NCBI GenBank assembly: GCA_014874455.1
Contig: JADBJL010000071.1
Coordinates: 1-34,881 of the forward strand
Length of the DNA: 34,881 nucleotides
Direction of reading: 5' to 3'
Source: Thermomicrobiaceae bacterium
GTDB taxonomy: Bacteria; Chloroflexota; Chloroflexia; Thermomicrobiales; Thermomicrobiaceae
Shown here: positions 15,383 through 22,159 of the stretch, piece by piece
How positions within the stretch are numbered: the stretch's first letter is position 1
How the letters are laid out: each line of letters starts with the position of its first letter
Program-made: the position numbers and the translations under genes
Notes under the pieces: generated by a model
Told to the model about the DNA's origin: nothing
Database searches by the model: none
What the model saw: only the letters and a program-made list of their open reading frames with translations

Positions 15383-15650
15383 GGCCGTGCTAGGCGGGGA
15401 GATAGCGGTGCCCTGTACCCGCAATCCGCTACAGCGGGGCTGAACTCCCTCCCGAGGTCCGGCTCTGTGGGACTGCCCGGGCCACGTGGTGAGGATGGTT
15501 GGGTCCCACGCGGCGAGGAGCCGTGAACCCGGTCAGGTCCGGAAGGAAGCAGCCGTAAGCGGTGACCCTCGGGTGACGTGGGGACGCCTGGCCGGAGCCA
15601 ACGAGCCCGGCGCAAGCCGGAGAGTCGTGGCCGACGGAGGGTGCACGGCC
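15383..15650 (+). ncRNA. ffs: Signal recognition particle RNA, large bacterial form
   Basis: The ends pair: GGCCGTGC (15383-15390) with GCACGGCC (15643-15650). The 5' Alu-like domain contains the characteristic GGTGCCCTGTACCCGCAATC. The S-domain tip carries the Ffh-binding hairpin GGTCAGGTCCGGAAGGAAGC, followed by AGCCGTAAGCGGTGACC. At about 268 nt this is the long type with an Alu domain, as in Bacillus and other deep lineages, not the 4.5S RNA of E. coli. It forms SRP with Ffh for co-translational membrane targeting. A strong terminator follows at 15667. Confidence 0.93.
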
Positions 15651-15666
15651 ATCTCTCGAAGCTCAA

Positions 15667-15700
15667 CCGGGCCACCTCCTCAGGTGGCCCGGTGCTCTTT
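15667..15700 (+). terminator. Rho-independent terminator of the SRP RNA gene
   Basis: A perfect 11-bp stem pairs CCGGGCCACCT (15667-15677) with AGGTGGCCCGG (15682-15692), with a 4-nt loop, followed by TGCTCTTT. It is 17 bases after the RNA 3' end. The gene on the other strand ends at 15754, so the element may serve both directions. Confidence 0.85.
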
Positions 15701-15753
15701 GGGTGCTGGCGGTCTCTGCCACCGTCAGCACCGGCTCCCCTTGTCTCCAGCCG

Positions 15754-16245
15754 CTAGCGAGCTGACGCGCGTCGCTTGCGGCGGCGTTCGCGTTTCGCCG
15801 ATCGCTGGCGTCGCCCGCTGGCCCGAAGCGCTTCACCGGTCATGTATTGCCGCCGGAGTCGCGCTTCCTCGCGTGCGCGGGCGAGTGCCTGGTAGGTTGT
15901 CCTCAGGTAGTAGGCGAAGTAGGCGAATAGGATCAGCGCGGCGAGGGCGGAAAGGTACAGCCAGATCCGCATGTAGAGGCCGAAGGCACTGATACGCAGT
16001 ACCCTGAACGAGAAGAAGAAGAGCCCGACGCCGAAGACGATCAGCGCCATGCCGCCGAACCGTCCCAGCGTGGCCGCGAGCAGCGGGTCACGCTGGCGCA
16101 GGCGGCCGCCCGGGTCGTTGTAGAGATAGAGCGCGACGAGAAAGCCGAGGCCGAAGACCACGAGGTACGCGATCGAGAGCGGCCCCCAGGTCGGGGTCTC
16201 GCTCAGCGGCGCCGTGAGGTAATCCCAACTGAACGGGTTCTGCAT
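15754..16245 (-). CDS. Small membrane protein of unknown function
   Basis: This encodes 163 residues from ATG 16245. Three membrane helices are visible: about 23-42 ([20 protein letters not shown]), 65-83 ([19 protein letters not shown]) and 91-113 ([20 protein letters not shown]). A strongly basic C-terminal tail (about 120-163, ending in RRKRRASAR) is likely cytoplasmic. I do not recognise a family. It follows sdhB by 106 bases in the same direction and may be transcribed from the sdh operon, but no role in complex II is implied. The reading frame, hydrophobic pattern and start are good; the ribosome binding site (GAGAGGAG) is about 12 bases before ATG, rather far. Confidence 0.7.
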   Translation of the reverse strand: MQNPFSWDYLTAPLSETPTWGPLSIAYLVVFGLGFLVALYLYNDPGGRLRQRDPLLAATLGRFGGMALIVFGVGLFFFSFRVLRISAFGLYMRIWLYLSALAALILFAYFAYYLRTTYQALARAREEARLRRQYMTGEALRASGRRQRSAKRERRRKRRASAR

Positions 16246-16351
16246 GGCAACGGCCCGCTCCTCTCTCCTGGTCGCGTCGCCCTCTCACATGTGACGGGTA
16301 TTGCAGGCGCTCCTCACGTTCCCGGCCGGGCGTGACTCCCGAGAGCCGCGC

Positions 16352-17047
16352 CTAACTCTGTTCGAACAGGATCCGGCGCTTCACCTGCTCGATAGCGCGG
16401 GTCACCTGGATGCCGCGCGGGCAGGCCTCGGTGCAGTTGAAGATCGTGCGGCAACGCCAGACACCGAAACGCTGGTTCAGGACGGCCAGTCGCTCCTCTG
16501 TCGCCCGGTCGCGCGAGTCGAAGAGAAAGCGATGCCCGTTGACGATGGCCGCCGGGCCGAGCCACTCGGTCGTCCAGAAGATCGGGCAGGCGGCAGTACA
16601 GCACGCACAGAGGATGCACTTGCTTGTGTCTTCGATGAGTTCGCGCTCCTCCGGGGTCTGCAGGCGCTCGCGGATGGGTGGCGGCTCGTCGTTGATGAGG
16701 TAAGGCATCACGGTTCGGTACTGGGCGAAGAACGGCTCGAGGTCGACGACGAGGTCTTTGATCACGCGGAAACCGAGAAGCGGCTCGATCGTGATCCTGG
16801 ATCCCAGATCCTTGATCAACACCTTACAGGCCAGCCGGTTTCGCCCGTTGATCCGCATCGCGTCCGAGCCGCAGATCCCGTGAGCACAGCTCCGCCGGTA
16901 GGTAAGCGACCCGTCCTGGTACCACTTCACCAGGTTGAGCGCGTCGAGAACCCGGTCGGTCGGTTCGACCTCGACCGTGTATTCTCGGTAATACGGCTTG
17001 GTGTCGGTGTCAGGGTTGAAGCGCTGGATCCGCAGCGTGACCTGCAT
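16352..17047 (-). CDS. sdhB: Succinate dehydrogenase iron-sulfur subunit
   Basis: This encodes 231 residues. The ATG overlaps the sdhA stop by one base (TGATG at 17045-17049). The N-terminal ferredoxin domain binds [2Fe-2S] with Cys54, Cys59, Asp62 and Cys74 in SCAHGICGSDAM and RLACK; Asp as third ligand also occurs in E. coli SdhB. The C-terminal domain holds the [4Fe-4S] and [3Fe-4S] clusters with CILCACCTAACP (144-155) and CRTIFNCTEACP (199-210); Cys149 is extra. It carries electrons from the flavin of SdhA to quinone at the membrane. The reading frame continues upstream across sdhA on the minus strand, but the added sequence has no homology and is rejected. Confidence 0.95.
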   Translation of the reverse strand: MQVTLRIQRFNPDTDTKPYYREYTVEVEPTDRVLDALNLVKWYQDGSLTYRRSCAHGICGSDAMRINGRNRLACKVLIKDLGSRITIEPLLGFRVIKDLVVDLEPFFAQYRTVMPYLINDEPPPIRERLQTPEERELIEDTSKCILCACCTAACPIFWTTEWLGPAAIVNGHRFLFDSRDRATEERLAVLNQRFGVWRCRTIFNCTEACPRGIQVTRAIEQVKRRILFEQS

Positions 17048-18774
17048 CAGTATGTCCGCTCCTTCGGCTGGAAGCGCGTGATCACGACCGGCTTGTAAGA
17101 CAGCTCGAGCCCACCTGAGGTGCGAGTCACCAGCGTGTGCTTGAGCCAGTTCACGTCGTCCCGCTGAGGGAAGTCCTCTCGGTAGTGCGCGCCGCGGCTC
17201 TCCTCGCGGGCTAGAGCGCAGGCGACGATCGCCTCGGCGCAATCGAGCAGGTATCCGAGCTCGATCGCCTCGACGAGGTCGGTGTTGAACGTCCGCCCGC
17301 GGTCGTCGATTCCGATGCGGGTGTAGCGGTTGCGCAGCTCGCCCAGCTTCTCCCGCGCCCGGCGCAGCCCGTCGCCCGTCCGGAAGACGCCCGCGTCGGC
17401 CATCATCGCCTCCTGCAGCTCGGCACGGATCGTGGCGACCTTCTCCTCGCCGTCGCTTTCGAGGAGCCATTCGATCTCCGCGCGAGCGTGGTATTCCGGC
17501 TCCTTGGGCAGCGGATGCAACTCGTTCTCTTGCACGAACTGCAGGATGTGCCTGCCGGCTCGTCGGCCGAAGACGACCAGGTCGACGAGCGAGTTCGTGC
17601 CGAGGCGGTTGGCGCCGTGCACGCTGACGCACGCGCACTCGCCAGCGGCGTACAGGCCAGGCACCGGAGTATTCTGTGCATCGATCGTCACGCGGCCATC
17701 GACGTCGGTCGGGATGCCGCCCATTGCGTAGTGGGCCGTCGGTTGGATCGGGATGGGGTCGGTCACCGGGTCGAGGCCGAGGTAGGTGCGGACGAAGTCG
17801 GTGTTGTCGGCTAGTTTGGTCTCGATGACCTCTCTGGGCAGGTGCGTCAGGTCGAGGTAGACGTAGTCTTTCCCCTCGACTCCGCGCCCCTCGCGGATCT
17901 CGAGGTAGATGCTCCGGGAGACGACGTCGCGTGGAGCCAGGTCGAGCAACGTCGGTGCATAGCGTTCCATGAACCGCTCGCCCAGCCCGTTGCGCAGGAT
18001 ACCGCCTTCGCCTCGGCAGGCCTCGGAAAGGAGAATCCCCATCTTGTAGATCCCGGTCGGATGGAACTGGTAGAACTCCATGTCCTCGAGTGGCAATCCG
18101 CGCCGGAACACGATCGCAACGCCGTCACCGGTGAGCGAGAGTGCGTTGCTCGTGACCTTGAAGACCCGGCCGTACCCGCCAGTCGCGAGCAGGACGGCCT
18201 TCGCGTGGAAGACATGGAGTTCGCCGGTCGCGATGTCGAGTGCGACCACGCCGGTGCAGACGCCGTCCTCGGTGAGGAGCAGGTCGAGCACCATGAACTC
18301 GTCGAAAAAGATGACCTGGTTCTTGATGCTCTGCTGGTAGAGGGTCTGCAGGATCATGTGGCCAGTGCGGTCGGCGGCATAACAGGCGCGGCGCACCGGG
18401 CCTTCGCCGAAGTTGCGGGTGTGCCCGCCGAAGCGACGCTGGTCGAGCCGGCCGTCGGGCAACCGGTTGAACGGAAAGCCCCAGTGCTCCAGCTCGATAA
18501 TCGCGTCGATCGCTTCCCGCGCGAGCACCTCGGCCGCGTCCTGATCGACGAGGTAATCGCCGCCCTTGACCGTGTCGAACATGTGCCAGATCCAGTGATC
18601 TTCCTCGACGTTGCCCAGCGCGGCGGCGATACCACCCTGCGCAGCCCCGGTGTGGGAACGCACTGGGTAGAGCTTGCTGATGACCGCGACGCTACACTTG
18701 CCGGCGAGCTGCGCAGCGGCCATCAGGCCCGCGCCGCCGGCCCCGACGATCACGGCATCGAATCGGTGGTACAT
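17047..18774 (-). CDS. sdhA: Succinate dehydrogenase flavoprotein subunit
   Basis: This encodes 575 residues, normal length. FAD-binding GAGGAG is at 11-16, and [17 protein letters not shown] follows with His41, the usual site of covalent FAD attachment. The substrate-site phrases are present: [21 protein letters not shown], then LTHLP and the [18 protein letters not shown] stretch that closes over the flavin. The C-terminal helical domain contains [22 protein letters not shown] and [15 protein letters not shown]. It oxidises succinate to fumarate in the TCA cycle on the inner face of the membrane. It lies in sdhCDAB order, 3 bases after sdhD. Fumarate reductase is a related possibility, but the SdhC/D anchors and gene order favour SDH. 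Confidence 0.95.
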   Translation of the reverse strand: MYHRFDAVIVGAGGAGLMAAAQLAGKCSVAVISKLYPVRSHTGAAQGGIAAALGNVEEDHWIWHMFDTVKGGDYLVDQDAAEVLAREAIDAIIELEHWGFPFNRLPDGRLDQRRFGGHTRNFGEGPVRRACYAADRTGHMILQTLYQQSIKNQVIFFDEFMVLDLLLTEDGVCTGVVALDIATGELHVFHAKAVLLATGGYGRVFKVTSNALSLTGDGVAIVFRRGLPLEDMEFYQFHPTGIYKMGILLSEACRGEGGILRNGLGERFMERYAPTLLDLAPRDVVSRSIYLEIREGRGVEGKDYVYLDLTHLPREVIETKLADNTDFVRTYLGLDPVTDPIPIQPTAHYAMGGIPTDVDGRVTIDAQNTPVPGLYAAGECACVSVHGANRLGTNSLVDLVVFGRRAGRHILQFVQENELHPLPKEPEYHARAEIEWLLESDGEEKVATIRAELQEAMMADAGVFRTGDGLRRAREKLGELRNRYTRIGIDDRGRTFNTDLVEAIELGYLLDCAEAIVACALAREESRGAHYREDFPQRDDVNWLKHTLVTRTSGGLELSYKPVVITRFQPKERTY

Positions 18775-18777
18775 GGC

Positions 18778-19194
18778 TCAACTCCCCATTGCCGATGAGG
18801 CTGCCTGGAACGCCTCAGGATTGAAGGTCAGCACCGCGATCGATCCGATGATGAGGAAGATAACCGCCGCGCTCCAGAGGACAGAGTGGGCGAAAACGCG
18901 CCATCCGCGGGAGCTGACATAGTCGTCGATGGCCAGCCGCGCGCCGTTCAGCCCATGCAGGAGAGCCAGGAAGAGCATCAGCCAGTCGAAGGCACGCCAG
19001 AACGGCGAGCCCCAGCGATCGGCCACGAAGTTCCAGTCGATCTCGTCGACGGTATTGATCACGTGCATGATGACCACATGGGTAATCGCGAGAAAAATCA
19101 ATAACAGCCCGCTGATTCGGAAGAAGTACCAGGAGTAGAGCTCGAATCCCCCCGCTGGTCGCTCTCGACCGGCTCGCACGCGTGGGGCACTCAT
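18778..19194 (-). CDS. sdhD: Succinate dehydrogenase membrane anchor subunit SdhD
   Basis: This encodes 138 residues from ATG 19194. It has three membrane helices: about 22-47 (WYFFRISGLLLIFLAITHVV, including a likely heme His in THVVIMH), about 66-88 (WRAFDWLMLFLALLHGLNGARL) and 103-127 (VFAHSVLWSAAVIFLIIGSIAVL). HGLNGARLAIDDY, with its His, Arg and Asp, fits the quinone/heme b site of SdhD. It pairs with SdhC to anchor SdhAB and bind heme b and quinone. The assignment as D rather than C follows from gene order and the helix pattern. Confidence 0.88.
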   Translation of the reverse strand: MSAPRVRAGRERPAGGFELYSWYFFRISGLLLIFLAITHVVIMHVINTVDEIDWNFVADRWGSPFWRAFDWLMLFLALLHGLNGARLAIDDYVSSRGWRVFAHSVLWSAAVIFLIIGSIAVLTFNPEAFQAASSAMGS

Positions 19195-19254
19195 CCTGTT
19201 TCCCCTCCTGATCCGCTCCTCGCTTCCCGTCTACCAGCCGTGTCGACCTCGTCG

Positions 19255-19680
19255 CTATGTCAGAATCGCCCGAACCATCAGGATGGCGGTGGGAATGAAG
19301 CCAGCGAGAAACACAGCGATTACCGCGTAGAAGAGCTGCCGCTCGTACTGGGCAGCCTGATCCCAGAAGTCGATCAGGATGATGCGGACGCCGTTGGCGG
19401 CATGGTAGTACAGCCCGGCGACGAGGATGATCTCGCCGATCCGGAAGGCCGGGTGGCGATACAAGAACAGGAGGTCGTTGAACGTCTCCGGGCCGTAACC
19501 GACGAGAAAGATATCGACGATATGTAAGAAAAGAAAGAGCAAGACGCCCAGCCCGGTGATGCGGTGGAGCGCCCACGACAGCATGCCGGCCGGAGGCCGA
19601 TAGCCACGATAGGCGACGAAGCCGCGGGTGCTGGCGACAGCCGTGTCACGCCCCTGCGTTGGAACCGTCCCAGTGGTCAC
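19255..19680 (-). CDS. sdhC: Succinate dehydrogenase cytochrome b556 subunit SdhC
   Basis: This encodes 141 residues from GTG 19680, with GAGGAG upstream. A short N-terminal tail leads to RPPAGMLSWALHRITGLGVL, the SdhC signature (Ser, His and Arg near the quinone site). It continues into helix 1 with LFLHIVDIFL, helix 2 IGEIILVAGLYYHAANGVRI (His as likely axial heme ligand) and helix 3 LFYAVIAVFLAGFIPTAILM. It is the first gene of the sdhCDAB operon, 60 bases before sdhD. A weak promoter candidate lies upstream in the gap shared with the divergent protoglobin gene. Confidence 0.9.
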   Translation of the reverse strand: MTTGTVPTQGRDTAVASTRGFVAYRGYRPPAGMLSWALHRITGLGVLLFLFLHIVDIFLVGYGPETFNDLLFLYRHPAFRIGEIILVAGLYYHAANGVRIILIDFWDQAAQYERQLFYAVIAVFLAGFIPTAILMVRAILT

Positions 19681-19763
19681 GATTCACACTCCTCGGTGCT
19701 GCCAGCCGTTCGCCAAAAGGCCGTCCAGGCAGAGCGCGCGAGGCTAGTGGGGCGACCGCGCTA

Positions 19764-19792
19764 AGTGTACGGAACCGTGCAAAACGGCACAA
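19764..19792 (-). promoter_or_regulatory. Weak candidate promoter of sdhCDAB
   Basis: On the minus strand TTGTGC (plus 19787-19792) and TACACT (plus 19764-19769) have a 17-nt spacing, 84 bases before the sdhC GTG. Both boxes are imperfect (3/6 and 4/6). The remaining gap between sdhC and the protoglobin gene shows no RNA gene. Confidence 0.3.
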
Positions 19793-19880
19793 GACCGCAG
19801 GGTGGCGCCCTTCTCCCCTGCACGAGGCGGGAGGCAAAGGAGCAGGGGGAGAAGGCGTCCGACCTCCTGCGCAGAGGGGC

Positions 19881-19909
19881 TTGACACGCCACAGAGCGTG
19901 CCATATCAT
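19881..19909 (+). promoter_or_regulatory. Strong sigma-70-type promoter of the protoglobin gene
   Basis: There is a perfect -35 TTGACA (19881-19886), a 17-nt spacer and TATCAT (19904-19909, 5/6) as -10. Transcription would start near 19916, inside the inverted repeat that overlaps the -10 box, so a bound repressor would block initiation. Confidence 0.8.
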
Positions 19910-19931
19910 GTAAGATACCTACATGATATGG
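19901..19931. promoter_or_regulatory. Perfect 12-bp inverted repeat, likely repressor operator
   Basis: CCATATCATGTA (19901-19912) and TACATGATATGG (19920-19931) are perfect reverse complements separated by 7 bases. The repeat is AT-rich in a GC-rich region, covers the -10 box and start site, and ends 32 bases before the protoglobin ATG. This is a typical two-fold operator; the MarR regulator encoded one gene downstream is the obvious candidate ligand (inference). Confidence 0.75.
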
Positions 19932-19963
19932 CGGACGGCTGTGGAGCGAGAAAGGAGCTCTCG

Positions 19964-20551
19964 ATGGCGGCAACGGAGATCCCCGGTTATCGATACCGCG
20001 ATCCGGCGCTCCCGCGCGCGCCTTATAGCGTCGACGACCTTGACACGCTCAAGCAGGCGCTCCTCTTTACCGAAGAGGACACACAAGCCCTGCGGCGCGC
20101 CGGCCGGATCCTCGAACCGTACGTGGAAGAGATCCTCGACGTCTGGTACGGCTTCGTGGGCAGCCACGACTTTCTCCTGCGCTATTTCGCGAACGACCAG
20201 GGGCCAGTCGGGGAGTACCTCGACCGGGTGCGCCGGCGCTTCGGGCAGTGGATCCTCGACACGTGCCGCGCCGAGTACGACCAGGCGTGGCTCGACTACC
20301 AGTACGAGATCGGCCGTCGCCACTTCGACCGCAAGAACCAGACCGACGGCGTCTCCGGCACGCCGCCCTTCGTCCACTTCCGCTACGTCAACGCTCTGGT
20401 GTACCCAATCTATGCGACCATCCGGCCATTTCTCGAGCGCGGCGAGCCGGATCCGGTCAAGGTCGAGCAGATGCACCAGGCCTGGCTGAAGGCTGTCCTG
20501 CTCCAAGCGACGCTGTGGTCATATCCCTACCTCAAGGACGGCGTATTCTAG
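19964..20551 (+). CDS. Protoglobin (heme-based gas-binding globin)
   Basis: This encodes 195 residues from ATG 19964, with AAAGGAGCTC just before it. It is a single protoglobin domain with no fused output module. The core YEIGRRHFDRKNQTDGV (about 114-130) matches the family's F-helix region. His120 is the expected proximal heme ligand, at the same number as in the Methanosarcina acetivorans protein. PPFVHFRYVNALVYPIY follows, as is usual after it. The N-terminal extension (YRYRDPALPRAPYSVDDLDTL) is also a protoglobin trait. It probably binds O2, NO or CO in the cytoplasm. It is driven by the TTGACA-TATCAT promoter under the palindromic operator and followed by the cysteine-tailed MarR gene, so it is likely induced by a gas or redox signal (inference). 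Confidence 0.9.
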   Translation: MAATEIPGYRYRDPALPRAPYSVDDLDTLKQALLFTEEDTQALRRAGRILEPYVEEILDVWYGFVGSHDFLLRYFANDQGPVGEYLDRVRRRFGQWILDTCRAEYDQAWLDYQYEIGRRHFDRKNQTDGVSGTPPFVHFRYVNALVYPIYATIRPFLERGEPDPVKVEQMHQAWLKAVLLQATLWSYPYLKDGVF

Positions 20552-20676
20552 AAGCGGTTCGCTGACCGGTCGAACAGAGCAGGAGCTCCGTGCTGATACA
20601 ATGCGGGATGGGCCTTGCCGCGAGCCGAACCCCGCCGGGTCGACCAGATCGAGTGGAGAGCAGGAGAACAGGCTAC

Positions 20677-21300
20677 GTGACCATCTATCATCCGTTCTAC
20701 CGGCGAGGTTCGCGTGCCGCTCGCGTCGGGATGGCGTTACTGCGCCTGAGCCAGGCGGTCAAGGCGCTCACCACGGCGGAGGCCGTCGAGTTGGGGCTCA
20801 CGCCGGTGCAAGCGCAGGCGCTCCTGTTCGTCCGCTATACCAAGCCGTTTCTCGCGTCCGTCGGAAAGCTAGCGGAAGCGCTCGGCGTGACGCATGTGAC
20901 TGCCATCGGCGTGCTCGACGGGCTGGTGCGGCATGGACTGGTGGAGAAGACGGCGAGCCCGCTCGACCGGCGGGTGACGCTGCTGCGCCTGACGCCGGCC
21001 GGCGAAGAGGTTTGCCAGCGACTCAGCCGCTTCGGGCACACGCTGGAGGAAGCGCTCGCCAAGCTCGGCGACGCCGATATGGAAGCGCTCGAGCGAGGGC
21101 TCGGTGCGCTCGTCTGGAGCCTCAGAGAGGCTGGCGTGCTCCAGGTGGCCGAGCCCTGCCGCGGCTGTGTCCACTTCCAGGAGAACGCGGCGCCGGGCAG
21201 CCCCGAGCCACACCGCTGCCAGTTGATCCAGCGCTATCTCAGCGAGGCTGAGTCTGAACTGGCCTGCCCCGACTATACCCCCTCGCGCCCAGCCCTCTAG
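20677..21300 (+). CDS. MarR-family regulator with C-terminal four-cysteine tail
   Basis: This encodes 207 residues. GTG 20677 is chosen for its upstream CAGGAGAACAGG and because residues before it look unconserved. The MarR winged helix covers about 15-150: VGKLAEALGVTHVTAIGVL is the recognition region, DGLVRHGLVEKTASPLDRR the wing with the family's D-R-R, and LRLTPAGEEV the strand after it. Past the dimerisation helix a tail carries Cys161, Cys164, Cys181 and Cys197 (CRGC, HRCQL, ACPDY), spaced like a zinc or iron-sulfur site. It lies 125 bases after the protoglobin gene. Regulation of that gene, by metal, redox or NO at the cluster, is a good guess. Effector and cluster type are not shown by sequence. 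Confidence 0.85.
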   Translation: MTIYHPFYRRGSRAARVGMALLRLSQAVKALTTAEAVELGLTPVQAQALLFVRYTKPFLASVGKLAEALGVTHVTAIGVLDGLVRHGLVEKTASPLDRRVTLLRLTPAGEEVCQRLSRFGHTLEEALAKLGDADMEALERGLGALVWSLREAGVLQVAEPCRGCVHFQENAAPGSPEPHRCQLIQRYLSEAESELACPDYTPSRPAL

Positions 21301-21347
21301 CGTCGCTTCTCTCGGGTCTCTCGCCGTCGTGTGGAATTTCTGCCGTA

Positions 21348-21376
21348 CCTGGGGCGCCACGGTGGCGCACTCCAGG
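21348..21376 (+). other. Hairpin in the gap between the MarR gene and the heme-binding protein gene
   Basis: CCTGG (21348-21352) and CCAGG (21372-21376) flank the inner stem GCGCC/GGCGC (21354-21358 with 21364-21368). There is no T-run. It may end the protoglobin-marR transcript. Nothing else is seen in 21301-21552. Confidence 0.3.
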
Positions 21377-21552
21377 GGCAGGCTGGCTACTCAGCGAGGC
21401 CCGTTCACGCTGCTCTAACCGTCTTCCAAGCAAGCGGTGCTTTACTCCACGCGGGTGGGAAGCCGCGGCGGAAGCTGGCGAGCGGCTCGGTTCTACGTCA
21501 CGGTCGTCTCGATGGACGGCCTTTGGGCCAACGAGAGAGCGAGGGGCGAAGG

Positions 21553-22017
21553 GTGAAGAAGCGCGTGCTGGCTCTAGCGGTCGGTCTGCTGACAGTGGGA
21601 TTCCTCGCGATCCAGCTCGTTCCGTACGGCCGCGCGCACGACAATCCGCCAGTGACCTCCGAGCCCCAGTGGGATAGCCCGCGCACGCGGGAACTCTTCT
21701 TCAGAGCCTGCGGTGACTGTCACAGTAACGAGACCCGCTGGCCCTGGTACTCGAACATCGCCCCGATCTCGTGGCTCGTGCAGCGCGACGTGGACGAGGG
21801 CCGGGCTGCCTGCAACGTGTCGGAGTGGGGCCAGGCCGAGCAGAACTGCGGTGATTCGGCAGAGACACTCGCCGAAGGATCGATGCCCCCACGCAGCTAC
21901 GTGCTCCTGCACCCGAGCGCGCGCCTCGACGCGGCGGAACGCGATGCGCTCATTCAGGGGCTCCTCGCGACCTTCGGCGGAGAAGACGGAGAGCGCGAAG
22001 GCTTTTCCCGGCGATGA
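21553..22017 (+). CDS. Heme-binding domain protein (Haem_bd type, CxxCH)
   Basis: This encodes 154 residues from GTG 21553, with GAGGGGC 6 bases before it. One N-terminal membrane or signal segment (about 4-22, [19 protein letters not shown]) places it outside the membrane. The domain that follows has [20 protein letters not shown], with heme c motif CGDCH at 53-57, then [18 protein letters not shown] and [15 protein letters not shown], where Met111 may be the second heme ligand. This is the usual pattern of the small haem_bd family, whose function is unclear (electron transfer or heme handling). An insertion with two extra cysteines (Cys87, Cys99) lies between. It is between the globin/MarR genes and the aco operon, which has its own promoter. 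Confidence 0.8.
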   Translation: MKKRVLALAVGLLTVGFLAIQLVPYGRAHDNPPVTSEPQWDSPRTRELFFRACGDCHSNETRWPWYSNIAPISWLVQRDVDEGRAACNVSEWGQAEQNCGDSAETLAEGSMPPRSYVLLHPSARLDAAERDALIQGLLATFGGEDGEREGFSRR

Positions 22018-22050
22018 CCCGCGTCCGAGTCGAGATACTTCCACGGCGAC

Positions 22051-22079
22051 TTGACACCGCAGCACGACGCTCCTAGCAT
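22051..22079 (+). promoter_or_regulatory. Predicted promoter of the aco-type operon
   Basis: A perfect TTGACA (22051-22056), 17-nt spacer, then TAGCAT (22074-22079, 4/6). Transcription would start near 22086, about 75 bases before the GTG at 22160. No sigma-54 (GG-N10-GC) box of the kind used by Bacillus acoABCL is evident. Confidence 0.6.
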
Positions 22080-22159
22080 AAGGGAAATCCTCAACGCACT
22101 GCCGATCAGCGGCTCTCGCGCTCGGCCAGGATGGTTCACCCCGACGGAGGGAGGCTGCG

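Noticed and set aside
17048..17638. Upstream extension of the sdhB frame to give a 428-residue protein
   Set aside because: The extra part lies over sdhA, is Arg/Pro-rich and has no homology pattern; the TGATG junction gives a normal SdhB start.
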